NCBI GenBank assembly: GCA_936440205.1
Contig: OW387150.1
Coordinates: 38,188,295 to 38,252,294, forward strand
DNA length: 64,000 nt
Direction: 5' to 3'
From: Lepidonotus clava
Lineage: Eukaryota > Annelida > Polychaeta > Phyllodocida > Polynoidae
Made by a program: the position numbers and the translations under genes. Positions 1-12,500 of the stretch are shown in pieces. The stretch's first letter is position 1, and each line of letters begins with the position of its first letter. Under the pieces are notes generated by a model. It was not told where the DNA came from. It did no database searches and saw nothing but the letters and a program-made list of their open reading frames with translations.

Positions 1-739
1 AGTATTTTGCACCGTTGCAAGAAAAAATATTCGCAATTTCTGCAATACTCATATAAAAGTTGATATTCTTTGTTAGATTTCTACTCTTTTAAGATACCTT
101 AACTAGTACTGATTATTAAGATCTGTCATAGATGAAGTTATCACATTAGGATCTAATTCTGCACTTATGTCAAAGTATAAAAATACACAACATTGTTTGA
201 TAATTTCATAAACTATTCGGTGATTTTTAAACAAAATATGTGACCCGTTTAAGCGAAATGAGTCGGATGTTACAGAAAGTGAAACTGAGATATGGGCCTC
301 CGAAGTCGCATTTCGCATTTTTGATCGAATATGGGTTTTTTCTTTTATTCAAATCTCCTATATCAGAAGTCTTTCCCAAAAAACGTTTTAGCCCCCAAAG
401 CCATCTCTAAGTCCCTTTAACTTAGCCCCAAAGTCACGCAACACCTCAGTGATTTGAAACTGAAGACCCTCGCTTCATGCCATTTTCCCCTAACTTCATG
501 GCTCGCCTGTCGGTCTTGATCCCATCCCAGCCCCATGTTCTGGGTACCTGCTGAAAGGGTGCGAACTGAACTGGCCAATCACAGCCTCAGATTTTGAATT
601 TGCGCCTGCAGGGACCAATCAGAAAGTGTTTTCCCGATCATTGTCCCGTAAACAATTGTCATCATGGGGATCACGTGTGCTGAATGCGCATGCTGAGTGG
701 CTGAGAGGCCTCGCGTGCCTTCAGGTTTCGGTTGTTGAT

Positions 740-2740
740 GAAATTTAAAGGGACACATGGCGAGCAGGATGGATGAGTGACATCACTTCTCCAACGATTT
801 TAACTGTTTTAATCCTGGATCACTGTTGGATTTTGATGTGGATTACCTCTGGAAGGACATGGATCGTGAGGAGGCTGTTGTGGATGCCCTGGATACGATA
901 AATCAGGTGAATTTACATGGTATAGCCGAGCCACAGTAATGGCAGACTTTGGTGGACGAGTACTTTCTCCTTGTCGAGGGGGAGGAGGGGGAGGAGGAGG
1001 AGGAGGAGGAGGAGGAGAAAGACAAGGCCCCTGAGGAAGAAGAAGATGTTCAGGAGGATCTAGGGGAACTGCCGGACGATGAGGATGAACCACTGGTCAT
1101 CCCTGACCCCACAGACGACCTTCTACAGGCGAAGTGGGATGACAGTAAAAACTTCATGTGAGTTGTGAAAAACATTATAATGGCCAACATGCACTAGGTA
1201 GCCGTATTTTGAAAACAAGTACGCAAAGTGCCTAAATCCCTTTTCAATGTTGATGAAACTGCCTATGATTGTGCTCTAGTATGTATTGTAACTGCCTAAC
1301 TAGTTTTTATCAAGTTTTAAAGTTGATTTCATGCCATAAACAGGGTTGATCTGTTGGGGTTGTCCGGTTACCTACTTAATGGCGTCAGCTGATCCGGCTG
1401 GTCTGTAATGGTTGTCGATCATGTCTCATGCTATTGTGGCCCTCAGGAAGGTTAACTGAGTCTAATATCAAGACGCAGATTGCAGTAAACAGTTCACAAT
1501 GACAGAGCTGGTCCAGCATCGGCAGGTCTATCAGCTGTCCTCAGGTACATTTTTCATGAGATACAAACCTGTCGCCGCGACCATGTAGCTATGTCGTTTT
1601 TCGCTCAAAACTACTCCATAATTGAGGGCAACGTCTTGAAGTATAACAGACAACTATTAACACTCAATCAGACCGTTTTTAAGTTAATATTTAGGGCGTG
1701 TGAACCTAGTTCATGGGTCAAACCAGGAACCTCATTCCTTGAGTCACATGCATATCATGTACAGAGTATTAATATCCTAATCTAATTTGTTTTCAAGGTG
1801 AGAAGGACATGTTGCTACTGGGCATCATCAGTATCTGCACAGACAATAGCAGCAGGCTGTCCACCTGGAAGAAGGGGCTTAAGGGAAGGGGGGAGAGGCA
1901 GCACCAAAGAAGCCACCACCTCGTCGGTTCTCGGCCAGTCTGCAGGGACACTTTCAAGTCCATGTACATGTGAGCAGCTTTGATATTCAACTTCTTTGCT
2001 CAACTAAGGTGTAGCAAGATATCCCTACTATTACTGTACTACTTGAGGTAAATTACAAAATGAAATGTAATGAATTATAACAGATCATGGTGCTTACCTG
2101 CACAAATCTTCCATTTTAATATTACAATACTTACCTATACTTGTTGCCTATCTCCCATATGGACCTAATGTAACTCTTACCTTGTGACCTTTCCAGCATC
2201 AGCCAGAACAAGCTGATGTCTGTCATAAAATGGTACAAGACCTATTGGGTGGTGGCCAGGCAAAAGAAGGCTGACGGGCAGCATGCAACTACAAAGATCC
2301 TCCAGCTGGAGGACATCAGGCGGGTCGTTGGCTTCATCAACTCATATGCCGAGACCAGCACCCTTGTCCTGCCTGGCTGTGTGTCCTCCCACAAACAGGA
2401 TGACATCCTCCTCCTCCCCTCCTCTTCCACTAAGGCCGACATCTACAGGTTGTACAGAAACACCATGGAGGAGGCTAACTTCAGGTGTGTGGCTGACTCA
2501 ACTTTTTAGAAACCAATGGCTCCAACTCCTCGTGTAGTGTGTTCCCGCGCTATGACTGACCCCTGCTGGGAATGCCAGCGCAACAACAGGGATATCTCTG
2601 CCTCTAGTAACCTACCTGACATTGTGAAACAGGCCAAGCTGAAAAAGCAACAACTTCACATCGAGGTGATACCCAGGGTACATAGGGTCATCACAAAGTC
2701 GTTTTTAAGCTGCCAAGATGAGGTATTGTGATTCTTTATG
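740..2740 (+). pseudogene. Damaged multi-exon gene of an uncharacterised multi-copy animal family
   Basis: Several plus-strand blocks read as exons of one protein. An acidic N-terminal block at about 740-1157 contains a poly-Glu run (GGA repeat near 969-1017) and ends at a GTGAGT donor. An exon at 1798-1969 has a good acceptor (TTTTCAAG) and a GTGAGC donor. A block from 2197 (acceptor CTTTCCAG) runs to about 2730 and carries motifs LLLPSSSTKADIY, then AMTDPCWECQRNN. These resemble a widespread repetitive family in cnidarians, molluscs and amphioxus whose proteins share a PMTD-x-CW-x-CQ-x-N core; the family recall is from memory. In-frame stops in the first block and a frame change near 2.5 kb indicate decay. 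Its job is unknown; multi-copy occurrence suggests a transposon origin. It lies antisense to gene B, either beyond its end or inside its intron 11. Confidence 0.5.
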
Positions 2741-3551
2741 CTTGCTGTTCTAGGTTAAGTTGTTGTTTCAGATCCAGATTTTCGTCACTTTTTGCAGCGC
2801 CGGCATAAATAAAAGTTATGTCTCTAAACACATGAATTTCTGGTATTTGTTAGCTAGAATAGTGTAGAATGACTATCTTAAGTTTCAGGACCAAGGATAG
2901 ATTAGAACTAACTAAGAATTGTCCCCATGCGACATGCGATTCAATTCGCCAAAATGGGTCACATATGACATGCAGCTGTAAACAACACCACAGTAGTTGT
3001 TATTTGAGATATGATTCAAAGCTGTAAATGACATAAAATAAGGAAATTTTAAGCTCCTACCATTCCCAGCTGGTGACATACACAATGTAGAAGTTACTGA
3101 TGCAAATGAACAGTTACAATGCAGGACCTCACAAGGAGATAACCAGCACTGTGGTCACTCTTTTGTGACTGGTCACAGAATTCCTTTTGTGAGTTGTTTC
3201 CATTTACCTCAGAAGGGACTATGTACGTCAGAGAGAGCCAGGGACAACAGGCCAGCCACTCCCAGTTATACAACCCAATAATCAAGGGCTTCAGAATTAC
3301 AGCCACACAATAATTCAATAATCTATACTCTTGCATTCAATACAGTCCAAACCAAAAAAAACCAGGTTAGGCACATACAGTTATGATATCATAAAGAGAT
3401 TTAGCAACAGTGCAGGATATAACAGCATCAGCAGTTTCAGATTCTTCCCCAACCTGTTAATGTTGTGGAGCGAGAGCATAATGTTCAAGCTTACATAAAT
3501 GTGATCGATGATTCACTAATTTGCAAGGATGGAAAATGGTTTCACTCGTAC

Positions 3552-6500
3552 CTTTATTCCTGATAGCACCTGGCTGATGAGTTTAACCCGCATGTCTTTG
3601 TATCCCATTTGCATTTTCTGAAAATTATTGTTATTTTCCTTAATGATTCAACACAGACAAATATAAGCTTTCAAAATACATCAGTATAATTATGTTGATT
3701 ATGTAAACACTACATCATATTATCAAACTTTTAAGAATCTTTGTGACAGATTAAGCAATAATGCTAGTTTGAATGTAGCAATAGGTGTCTATATCTGTAC
3801 AGACATTTCAGAATCTCAGAATACATGACATACAACAGTTGTTTTGGGGTAAACACTGATGCAGTCTAGTGTAATCATGACTTGAGATTACACTTACCTG
3901 GAACTTGCCTCCTAGTTTGCCCACAAACAGGGAGCTCAGGGGGATTTCAATGAGGAGGTAGATGAGAGGGACCAGACAGCACCAGCCTATGCGCCTGTAG
4001 AGCAGGCAGGTTGCAACTGTCACCATGATAGGGGTCGTCCAGATGAAGTGAATGAGGACGAGGCAGCCCTGAACCTTATTAGCATCCACCGCCATCAAGT
4101 TCAATATCTCACCACTCGTTGCACTCTCACGGCCAGCGTTGGAAATCTTCAAAACCTGATGGGATTATGTGAACTTAACTTTCAAATGATATATTCATGT
4201 TTCATACACTAATTCTGATTGAGAGTATTTCTGAACTTTTACTCATTATTAGCCTTATCAACCATGGTTGCCTAAAGGTAATTAGTTGGATGAATATTTT
4301 ATTAAATTAAACCTGAATCATATAAATATATAGGCAGTGAGTGTAATCTCTTATATTACATGTGCTCAGTTATACATGTTCTTACCCTATTGCTATTGCT
4401 TACACATGTTCAGGACCCAGCCTCAATCTAAGTGGGCTCATACTCCTATTATGTTAAGAAGCCCCTCTCATCCAGTTCCTTGTATGAAGGACCCTTGCCA
4501 AGGAAATAAATCTATCCATTAAGATTCACCATAACCTGAGTCTACTTCTCCATATATAAACTTTCAAGACATAATAGTGACTGTCAGAGGAGACAGTTCA
4601 TGGACCTACTACTCTAGGCTGTTAGTGTTATAGAAGGCAGTTCATGGACCTACTACTCTAGGCAGTTAGTGTCTGAGAAGACGGTTCATGGACCTACTAC
4701 TCTAGGCTGTTAGTGTTATAGAAGGCAGTTCATGGACCTACTACTCTAGGCAGTTAGTGTCTGAGAAGAGGGTTCATGGACCTACTACTCTAGGCAGTGA
4801 GTGTTATAGAAGACGGTTCATGGACCTACTACTCTAGGCTGTTAGTGTTATAGAAGGCAGTTCATGGACCTACTACTCTAGGCAGTGAGTGTTATAGAAG
4901 AGGGTTCATGGACCTACTACTCTAGGCAGTGAGTGTCAGAGAAGAGGGTTCATGGACCTACTACTCTAGGCTGTTAGTGTTATAGAAGGCAGTTCATGGA
5001 CCTACTACTCTAGGCAGTTAGTGTCTGAGAAGAGGGTTCATGGACCTACTACTCTAGGCTGTTAGTGTTATAGAAGGCAGTTCATGGACCTACTACTCTA
5101 GGCAGTTAGTGTCGGAGAAGAGGGGTCATGGACCTACTACTCTAGGCAGTGAGTGTTATAGAAGACGGTTCATGGACCTACTACTCTAGGCTGTTAGTGT
5201 TATAGAAGGCAGTTCATGGACCTACTACTCTAGGCAGTGAGTGTCGGAGAAGACGGTTCATGGACCTACTACTCTAGGCAGTGAGTGTTATAGAAGACGG
5301 TTCATGGACCTACTACTCTAGGCAGTGAGTGTCAGAGAAGAGGGTTCATGGACCTACTACTCTAGGCAGTGAGTGTTATAGAAGACGGTTCATGGACCTA
5401 CTACTCTAGGCAGTGAGTGTTATAGAAGACGGTTCATGGACCTACTACTCTAGGCAGTGAGTGTCAGAGAAGAGGGTTCATGGACCTACTACTCTAGGCA
5501 GTGAGTGTTATAGAAGAGGGTTCATGGACCTACTACTCTAGGCAGTGAGTGTCAGAGAAGACGGTTCATGGACCTACTACTCTAGGCAGTGAGTGTCAGA
5601 GAAGACGGTTCATGGACCTACTACAGTTTCTACAGTGAGTTTCGAAGAAGCATGGAAGCAGTCTGTGCCATACCTTGCTGTACACAGCAGTGACAATCAT
5701 TGACCTGGCATGCATACTGGATCGTGTTCCCTGAAACAACGATTGTTGGACGAGCAAGGTGCTGAGTACTTGACTGGCGAAGAGGGCTGCGACCAACACC
5801 AGGCCCTGCCATGTGTAGGGCCTGTCAGACTCCACAAACTGCAGAAGGGCACTTCAGGCAAGGAAAAACAAAGAACACAGTTATAATATGTCTCTGTAAG
5901 AGGGCACCATGGGCATGGACAACATAATGAACAGAGAATTATAGTTAAGGCCCTATTACACTTTGCATCGGGCCTATAGTCGCGTTGGGTGCCAGTGCCC
6001 AATGCGTCTGACTCACATTATGTTTCAAACATGTTTGTAAATTCCTGAGGTGAACTAGTTTCCCGACACTACCCAGCGAGAATCCGTACATGAATCTTGT
6101 TTTCTATATTAATACCCTAAAACAAGCAACTGAATGATGTGGCTTTAGTTAATATGTTTGAAAAATAATGCAAATACAAATGAGGTTCTAGTGCAAAATA
6201 TGAAAAAAATGCAAATCTAGTGCCCAATGTGCATGCAAACGTGAATGCCAAAGGGAATATGTCAAAGGGAACATGCCATCCAACGCGAATGCCAAGACAA
6301 ACCATTTTTTCTATATTATACATCATGTTTGAGATCCTGATTCACGTTTGCTATTCGCATTGGCAAAACCCCGTTTGAAATGGCCCAAACACATTTCAAA
6401 AACACATTATAATAAGAAGGCCCTTAGAGGCCGTCCTCAGGTGGCTGTGCATACCGGGACCCCCCAGACGGGCTCGGGCCGTCTGGGGAACCCCGGTATG

Positions 6501-9500
6501 TACAGTCACCCGAGGATGGCCTCTAAAGGCCTTTATCTTATCACCCAAAAAACGCTCTAAATATGCTCTAAATATGCTCTAGACAGTGAACACGATGAGC
6601 GGGCCATACAGAATGTCAATACGCCCTGGCCTCTGTACGGCCCGCTGCTTGGCTTTGCGGGTGATAAAGTATAATAAGGCTTTTAGTCTCTGTAAGAGGC
6701 AATGAGGACAAAGAACAAACCAAAGAGACACATTTGGTGTATATCTCTGTCAGGGGGCACTTCGGGCAAGGAACATACAGCAAACACATAGTTATGCTAT
6801 GTCTTGAGAAGAGGGCCCTGTGGGCAAGGAACATGGAACACACAATTATAATACATCTATTCCTTTTTGACTTACATCTTTTTGTCTTTTCGTCATGGTA
6901 TTGTTTCAATCCTGCATTGCAGTATGACAGATACAATACTCCTTGTATATCCTTCTTCTTGTATGAAATCAAACATTTTCTCTATTTGATATTTTATACT
7001 AATTTGTTTTTGACAATGCTTTTGGACAGATGAATATATTACACAAAGTATAAAACCTGTTGAGCTTGAAAGGATGCAAGTTGGTTTTGAATACCACAAT
7101 AGCCCAAAAGTGCAGGTTGAGTTGAGCCTACCTTATTATTTCGGGGGCGAGCACTTTGATGGCACATGCGGTCAACAGGCTGACGCTGGCAAATATGAAG
7201 CGCATCCACACAGACCGTAATATAACCCAGGTCAGGGAGGCTGATCTACAAAGAGCACTAGGTAGAGTTGGACCAGCACATGCTGTATGTATAGTGCAGA
7301 ACAGTTCATCTGAAGGCAACATGAAAGACAAATCGTAACGTATACCATTTGGTACATTCCTAAATATTGATATTATGTTGTATTCTCTTGCTAGATATCA
7401 ACTTTGTAGAGTTGTTTTCATATCATTACCTTCCATCTATTGCCCTACCTTCCACATGCTGCGGCCTGGTCCATCTCCTGTGCCCATGTCCTCTCAAACC
7501 ACGGAGGCAGTAGTTATATATTCATCACCTTACCTTTCTTGGTTTGCGGCCTGGTCCATCCCCTGTACCCATGTCCTCTCAAACCATGTAGACAGTAGTT
7601 ATATATTCATTGCCTTACTATCCACGGGCTGCAGCCTGGTCCATCTCCTGTGCCCATGTCCTCTCAAACCATGGAGGCAGTAGTTATATATTCATTGCTT
7701 TACCTTTCTTGGTTTGTGGCCTGGTCCATCTCCTGTGCCCATGTCCTCTCAAATCGTGGAGGCAGTAGTTATATATTCATCACCTTACCTTCCTTGGTTT
7801 GCGGCCCGTTCCTTCTCCTGTGCCCATGTTCTCTCAAACCGTGTAGACAGTAGTTATATATTCTTTACTTTACCTGCCATGGGTTTGTGGCCTGGTCCTT
7901 GCCCACTCAAACCGTGGAGGCAGTAGTTATATAATTATTGCCTTACCTTCCACGGGCTGAGGCCTGGACCTTCTCCTGTGCCCATGTCCTCTCAAACCGT
8001 GGAGACAGTAGTTATATATTAATTACTTTACCTTCCGCGGGCTGCGGCCCGGTCCTTCTCCTGTGCCCATGTCCTCTCAAACCGTGTAGACAGGGTGTCG
8101 GAGGCGGCCTCACGTCTGATGTCCCATACGTCACGGAAGGTGAGGCATTTCCGGTAACCTTTGGTCACTATGCTGGTCAAGAGTGAACAAAGAAACTCAA
8201 GATAAGAAAGATTACTTAAATATGTTAAAATCTCAAATGAACATGGGTGTATTTAACAGCATAGGAGATGACTGTACCTACCCCATGTACCATGCAAAGA
8301 AGGTCGTTGACAGGAAACTTGCCGAGTCAATCGGATTTGGATTCTGCCATGGCATAATAAGGTATATAACATTAGTCACATATATTCCTTAAATTATTCA
8401 ATGAATATGCATGTAAAACTAGTTGTGCATGTTGGGGGCAGGGTGTATTGCCAGGCCATACACAGGCCCGTACCCAGGGTTGGCCGCGGGGCGCTGGTGA
8501 GTTACATAAAGTGGAACTCGTCTATATTTTTGGTTATACAATATTGGGAGAATACTTTAAAAGTTCCATGTAAAATCTTACAGTACAAAATGGGGGCAGA
8601 GCATGTCCTCTGTATTAAACAATATTTCTATTTGGATATGAAAATGGTGGGGCAAACCCAATGGTGCAGGTTTATAAATTAATCAAAAATCACTTTCCAT
8701 TTTTCATAAACTAAAACTAGGACTTCTATCAAAATTCTGAGACTATTGAGCTGCATCATGCACCTGAAAAGTAAATTCCAAAGGTTTTTGAAAAGGAAAA
8801 GAACAGTAAATTAGCTGGTTCAATTGAACTTTTCCTTTAATTTTTGACTAAGGAATCTGGAAGAAAGAGAACATTTCTACCTGGGTGGAACTAATTTTGA
8901 GTGATGCTCTGTGGGGGGGGGGGGGGGGGGGGCACCACCCCCACCTCCCCCCCTGGGTACGGGCCTGATACATGCTGCCCGTTTTAACATATTTTAAATA
9001 ATGTTTGGGTGAGAGAGAAGCACCTCTGGGGTCATCATCAGGTGGCTGTATGACCAATGGGGATTACACAAAACTCTGGCTTTGCCCTCGGTATGTGACA
9101 ATTCTCTATGGGTTGTATAGCCACCCTCAGAGGCCCCCATAGTGTTCTTATAATATATCTATATGGGTGTCACTGGTTTAGAAGGGCTGCTAATAACAAT
9201 ATAGAAATAAGGAGGTTTGTGAATCAACTATTCCAACCTTCATCTTTTGGGATTTGACTTTAGTTTTAGTTTTCATTCGGTGGTTATTCGTATATGAATA
9301 TTCCTACAAATCAGGGCTGAAACATTAAATAGAGAATATGCTAGAATTAAAACTCAACTTCATTAAAAACTGCCAGAATATTCCCTAAATACATATCTAA
9401 AATACACTTAATCAGCTGTTGAATGTTATGTTGCAGAGGTAAGTATATCGATGTGGCTGATAAGGTCTACAATTCTTTCAAAAATCAAGTTACAAAAAAA

Positions 9501-12500
9501 AGATACCAGGGGCCTGTTTCACAACAACCTCTGTAGCTATGGAGGTTTTTTTGTTCCTGTATGGCAACTGTTTGAGAGTTTGAAACTCGCTTCATAACAA
9601 TACACGTGTAAATCGACCCAAAACTTGCGTGAATCGACCCAAAACTTGCGTAAATCGACCCAAAACTTGCGTAAATCGACCCGAAACTCCCCACAATCCA
9701 TGCAAACTCACATAAGCAAAAACATAACTTACTGCAGGGGTAGTCCCAGTATCAGTGGTTGTTAACAGGGGTGTCAGTTCAGCTGTGGTGATCTTCTGCT
9801 GTGTGGCAGCTCTGTCTGCCCAGACATTACTGAGCAGCATCAGTGCGATGAGGGCGAAGTACACAAAGTACACCACCGAGTGTCCCTGAGACAAAGGAGA
9901 ATGTTTTAACATGTTCCCCAAGAAATACCATCTTTTTGAAATATACATTTTAACAGAGCCCTATAGACATCATGCAAAAGACGTCACTACCACTGGCGGC
10001 CATATTGGTTATCACTCAAATATACATGACAATGTTTTATCCAACAGCAAAACAGGATTACTCTTCAATTAGAATTATTTGTTCCTATTATTTTACTATT
10101 GCTTTATGATTTGTGGTAATTTATAGATATGAATTTTAGATTTAAATCTTCTGAAAACCAGGTGGTCTCCACGTGGTGATCACCAAAAAGGTCATGTGAC
10201 CCTGTCTGCACAAGGTCTATACGTCTTTTTCATGAAGGTGGCGCCCCCTGGCGGATTCAAATTGAAACACCCTTTTAGGGCTTTCCCATAGTTGTGGTAT
10301 ATGGAGTGAACTGACCTAGTTACCAAAAGCCCTAAAAGTGGGCAGACTGGAGCAACAGATTATATCTAGAAGGTACATCCTCCACTCCTGTCCTGTGATA
10401 CAGGGTGAGAGGGGGAAGACATGTATGAAGTATTCTCAGAACCAATTTTTGGCTGTCCAAAATCAAATGAGTGAGACAAATACAATTTTCACTTTTATCT
10501 ATTACTCAGGGCTAACGAGATACCCAATGTAGTGGATGGGATGTTGAAGTACCTTCTGGTCACCTGGGTACTGTGTCGGGACCAATAGATTTCCCTGAAC
10601 ACAAATAATATAAAAGACCCTATACTCTAGACTGAGTCGCTTCTATCAAGCTTGGTGTAATATCATCTGAGAGGCCAGCCCTGTGGGGAATAACCACAGA
10701 AAGACCTCTGATCTGTTGTGAAATATCTGAGTAATGGACCCCTATCCATGTCGCAACAACATGAAGGCGCCATGGCACAACAACATGGAAGGTCCCATGA
10801 AACAACATAGATTCCACACTGTCATGGAGGAGATACGTTGTGAAATAGTTGTGAAACTCCACTCTGAAATAGTTGTGGAACTCCCCTCTAATAGGAGTAT
10901 ATAAGGAGGCACAGTTGCCTTTTACAGACTATCTTCCCTGAGGCTCCAACCCCAGGCACGACCGGTCTGAGACTAAGCCGACAGCTCTACCCAAGACTTC
11001 AAGAGTGGACCCAAGACCGGTAATTGGAGAATTATTGTAAACTAGGAATTAATAAAAAGTTGACACTGTATTTGACTGTATGGCTCTTCTCTCCTTACTT
11101 GTCCAAAGTTACTGTGTGGATATTGTACCTCTACAGTACCCTACTTAAGCTAGCTTACCCTTTTTAAAGACACCAATTTATTATAAGCAATACCATCTCT
11201 CGCTTATACACTCATAACCCCCATACTAAAAAGACCCCCCGGCGCAGTACCAATAATGGCCCTCTGTTCAGGAAGCCAGAATCAAGTGCTTCCTCCCAAT
11301 TCATTCATAAACCCAGCAAATACTATGTTAAGTATCTTGTTTTCAATTATTAAGAACTCAAGTACCTCTGCAGCCCCCATGTTGGCGATGGAGATGGTGG
11401 TGACCATCACACAGAGCGTGAGGAACAGCCAGTACAGGAAGAGCACCCCTGACGTGTGCTGTCCCTTGACGTAGGAGTACCGCGTGAGGAACAGGGCGAG
11501 GAGCTGCAACGAGGAGCTTACCATCATTTTAACTGTAAACTGTTTAACACTATAAAACATGTATGATATCTTCATGCAGTCAAGACATACCCTTATCAGC
11601 ATGAAATGATGCTCCTTTGAAAATTCCTTTGTGAACCAGATAACATCACACTAGCTAGAGAGTTTAACTATGGCAACATGATACATAACCTACTATGGAT
11701 CTGGGAGAGAAGAAACAACTCAAAAACTGGAAGATTTTTTGTCATTTCCTGTTAGTTTGTCTTTTTCTATGTTCATGTAAATTCATCCAAGTGCAACTCT
11801 GATGGAACATTCATAGTGTAATGACAATATGTGTCCTCTTTATGTGCAACACTTTATAGAAAATAACATTTATAATGTCTAGCCAGAACTCTTAACTATC
11901 ACTCTGTCACAATGAATGGAACCCAAAATGAGTTGTTTCTTGCTGACCCGATCTATTTGCAAACTTGTTAGGAACCCTTGCCCCAACAAGTAAATTGGCT
12001 TTTTCTTTGTGGCCTCTGTTCTCTGGGTCAACCTCAAATATGTTGAGGTGTATACAATTACTTCAGTAGGCTACAGACCTGAGAGATGAAAGTGATGACC
12101 AAGGCAATGATATCTGCAGGGTAAGAGAAGCCATCCGATGTGATATTTGTGTTTCGAGGCAACACCATCAGTGCTGGGACTGACAGGAGCACTATCGAAG
12201 CCGCTAGAACCTGCAAGAAAAGTAGGAGTAATCTGAAACTAAAAGTTGAAAAACATCATATGAATGATTGTTACATAGATGAAGAGGACTATTCCTCTTA
12301 CAAATTGTGTATTTCTGAGGTAAGACATACAAAAAATCTTGATATACTTCTCACTGACTTACCTCTCACTTACTTCCAATGTTTTATTGGTGGGGGGAAA
12401 TGAGGGTCCACTTTGAGTGTCTATAGGAAAACAATAGATTTCCAACTCTTGCAATTGTAACCAGCTTATTTCATATGTTAACAAAATTTGATAACATATG

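Noticed and set aside
809-1093. Minus-strand poly-proline protein
   Set aside because: It is the complement of the poly-Glu GGA repeat in the plus-strand relic, so a shadow frame.
9485-9694. Repetitive FGSIYAS-type protein
   Set aside because: Artefact of a 21-bp tandem repeat in intron 5 of gene B.
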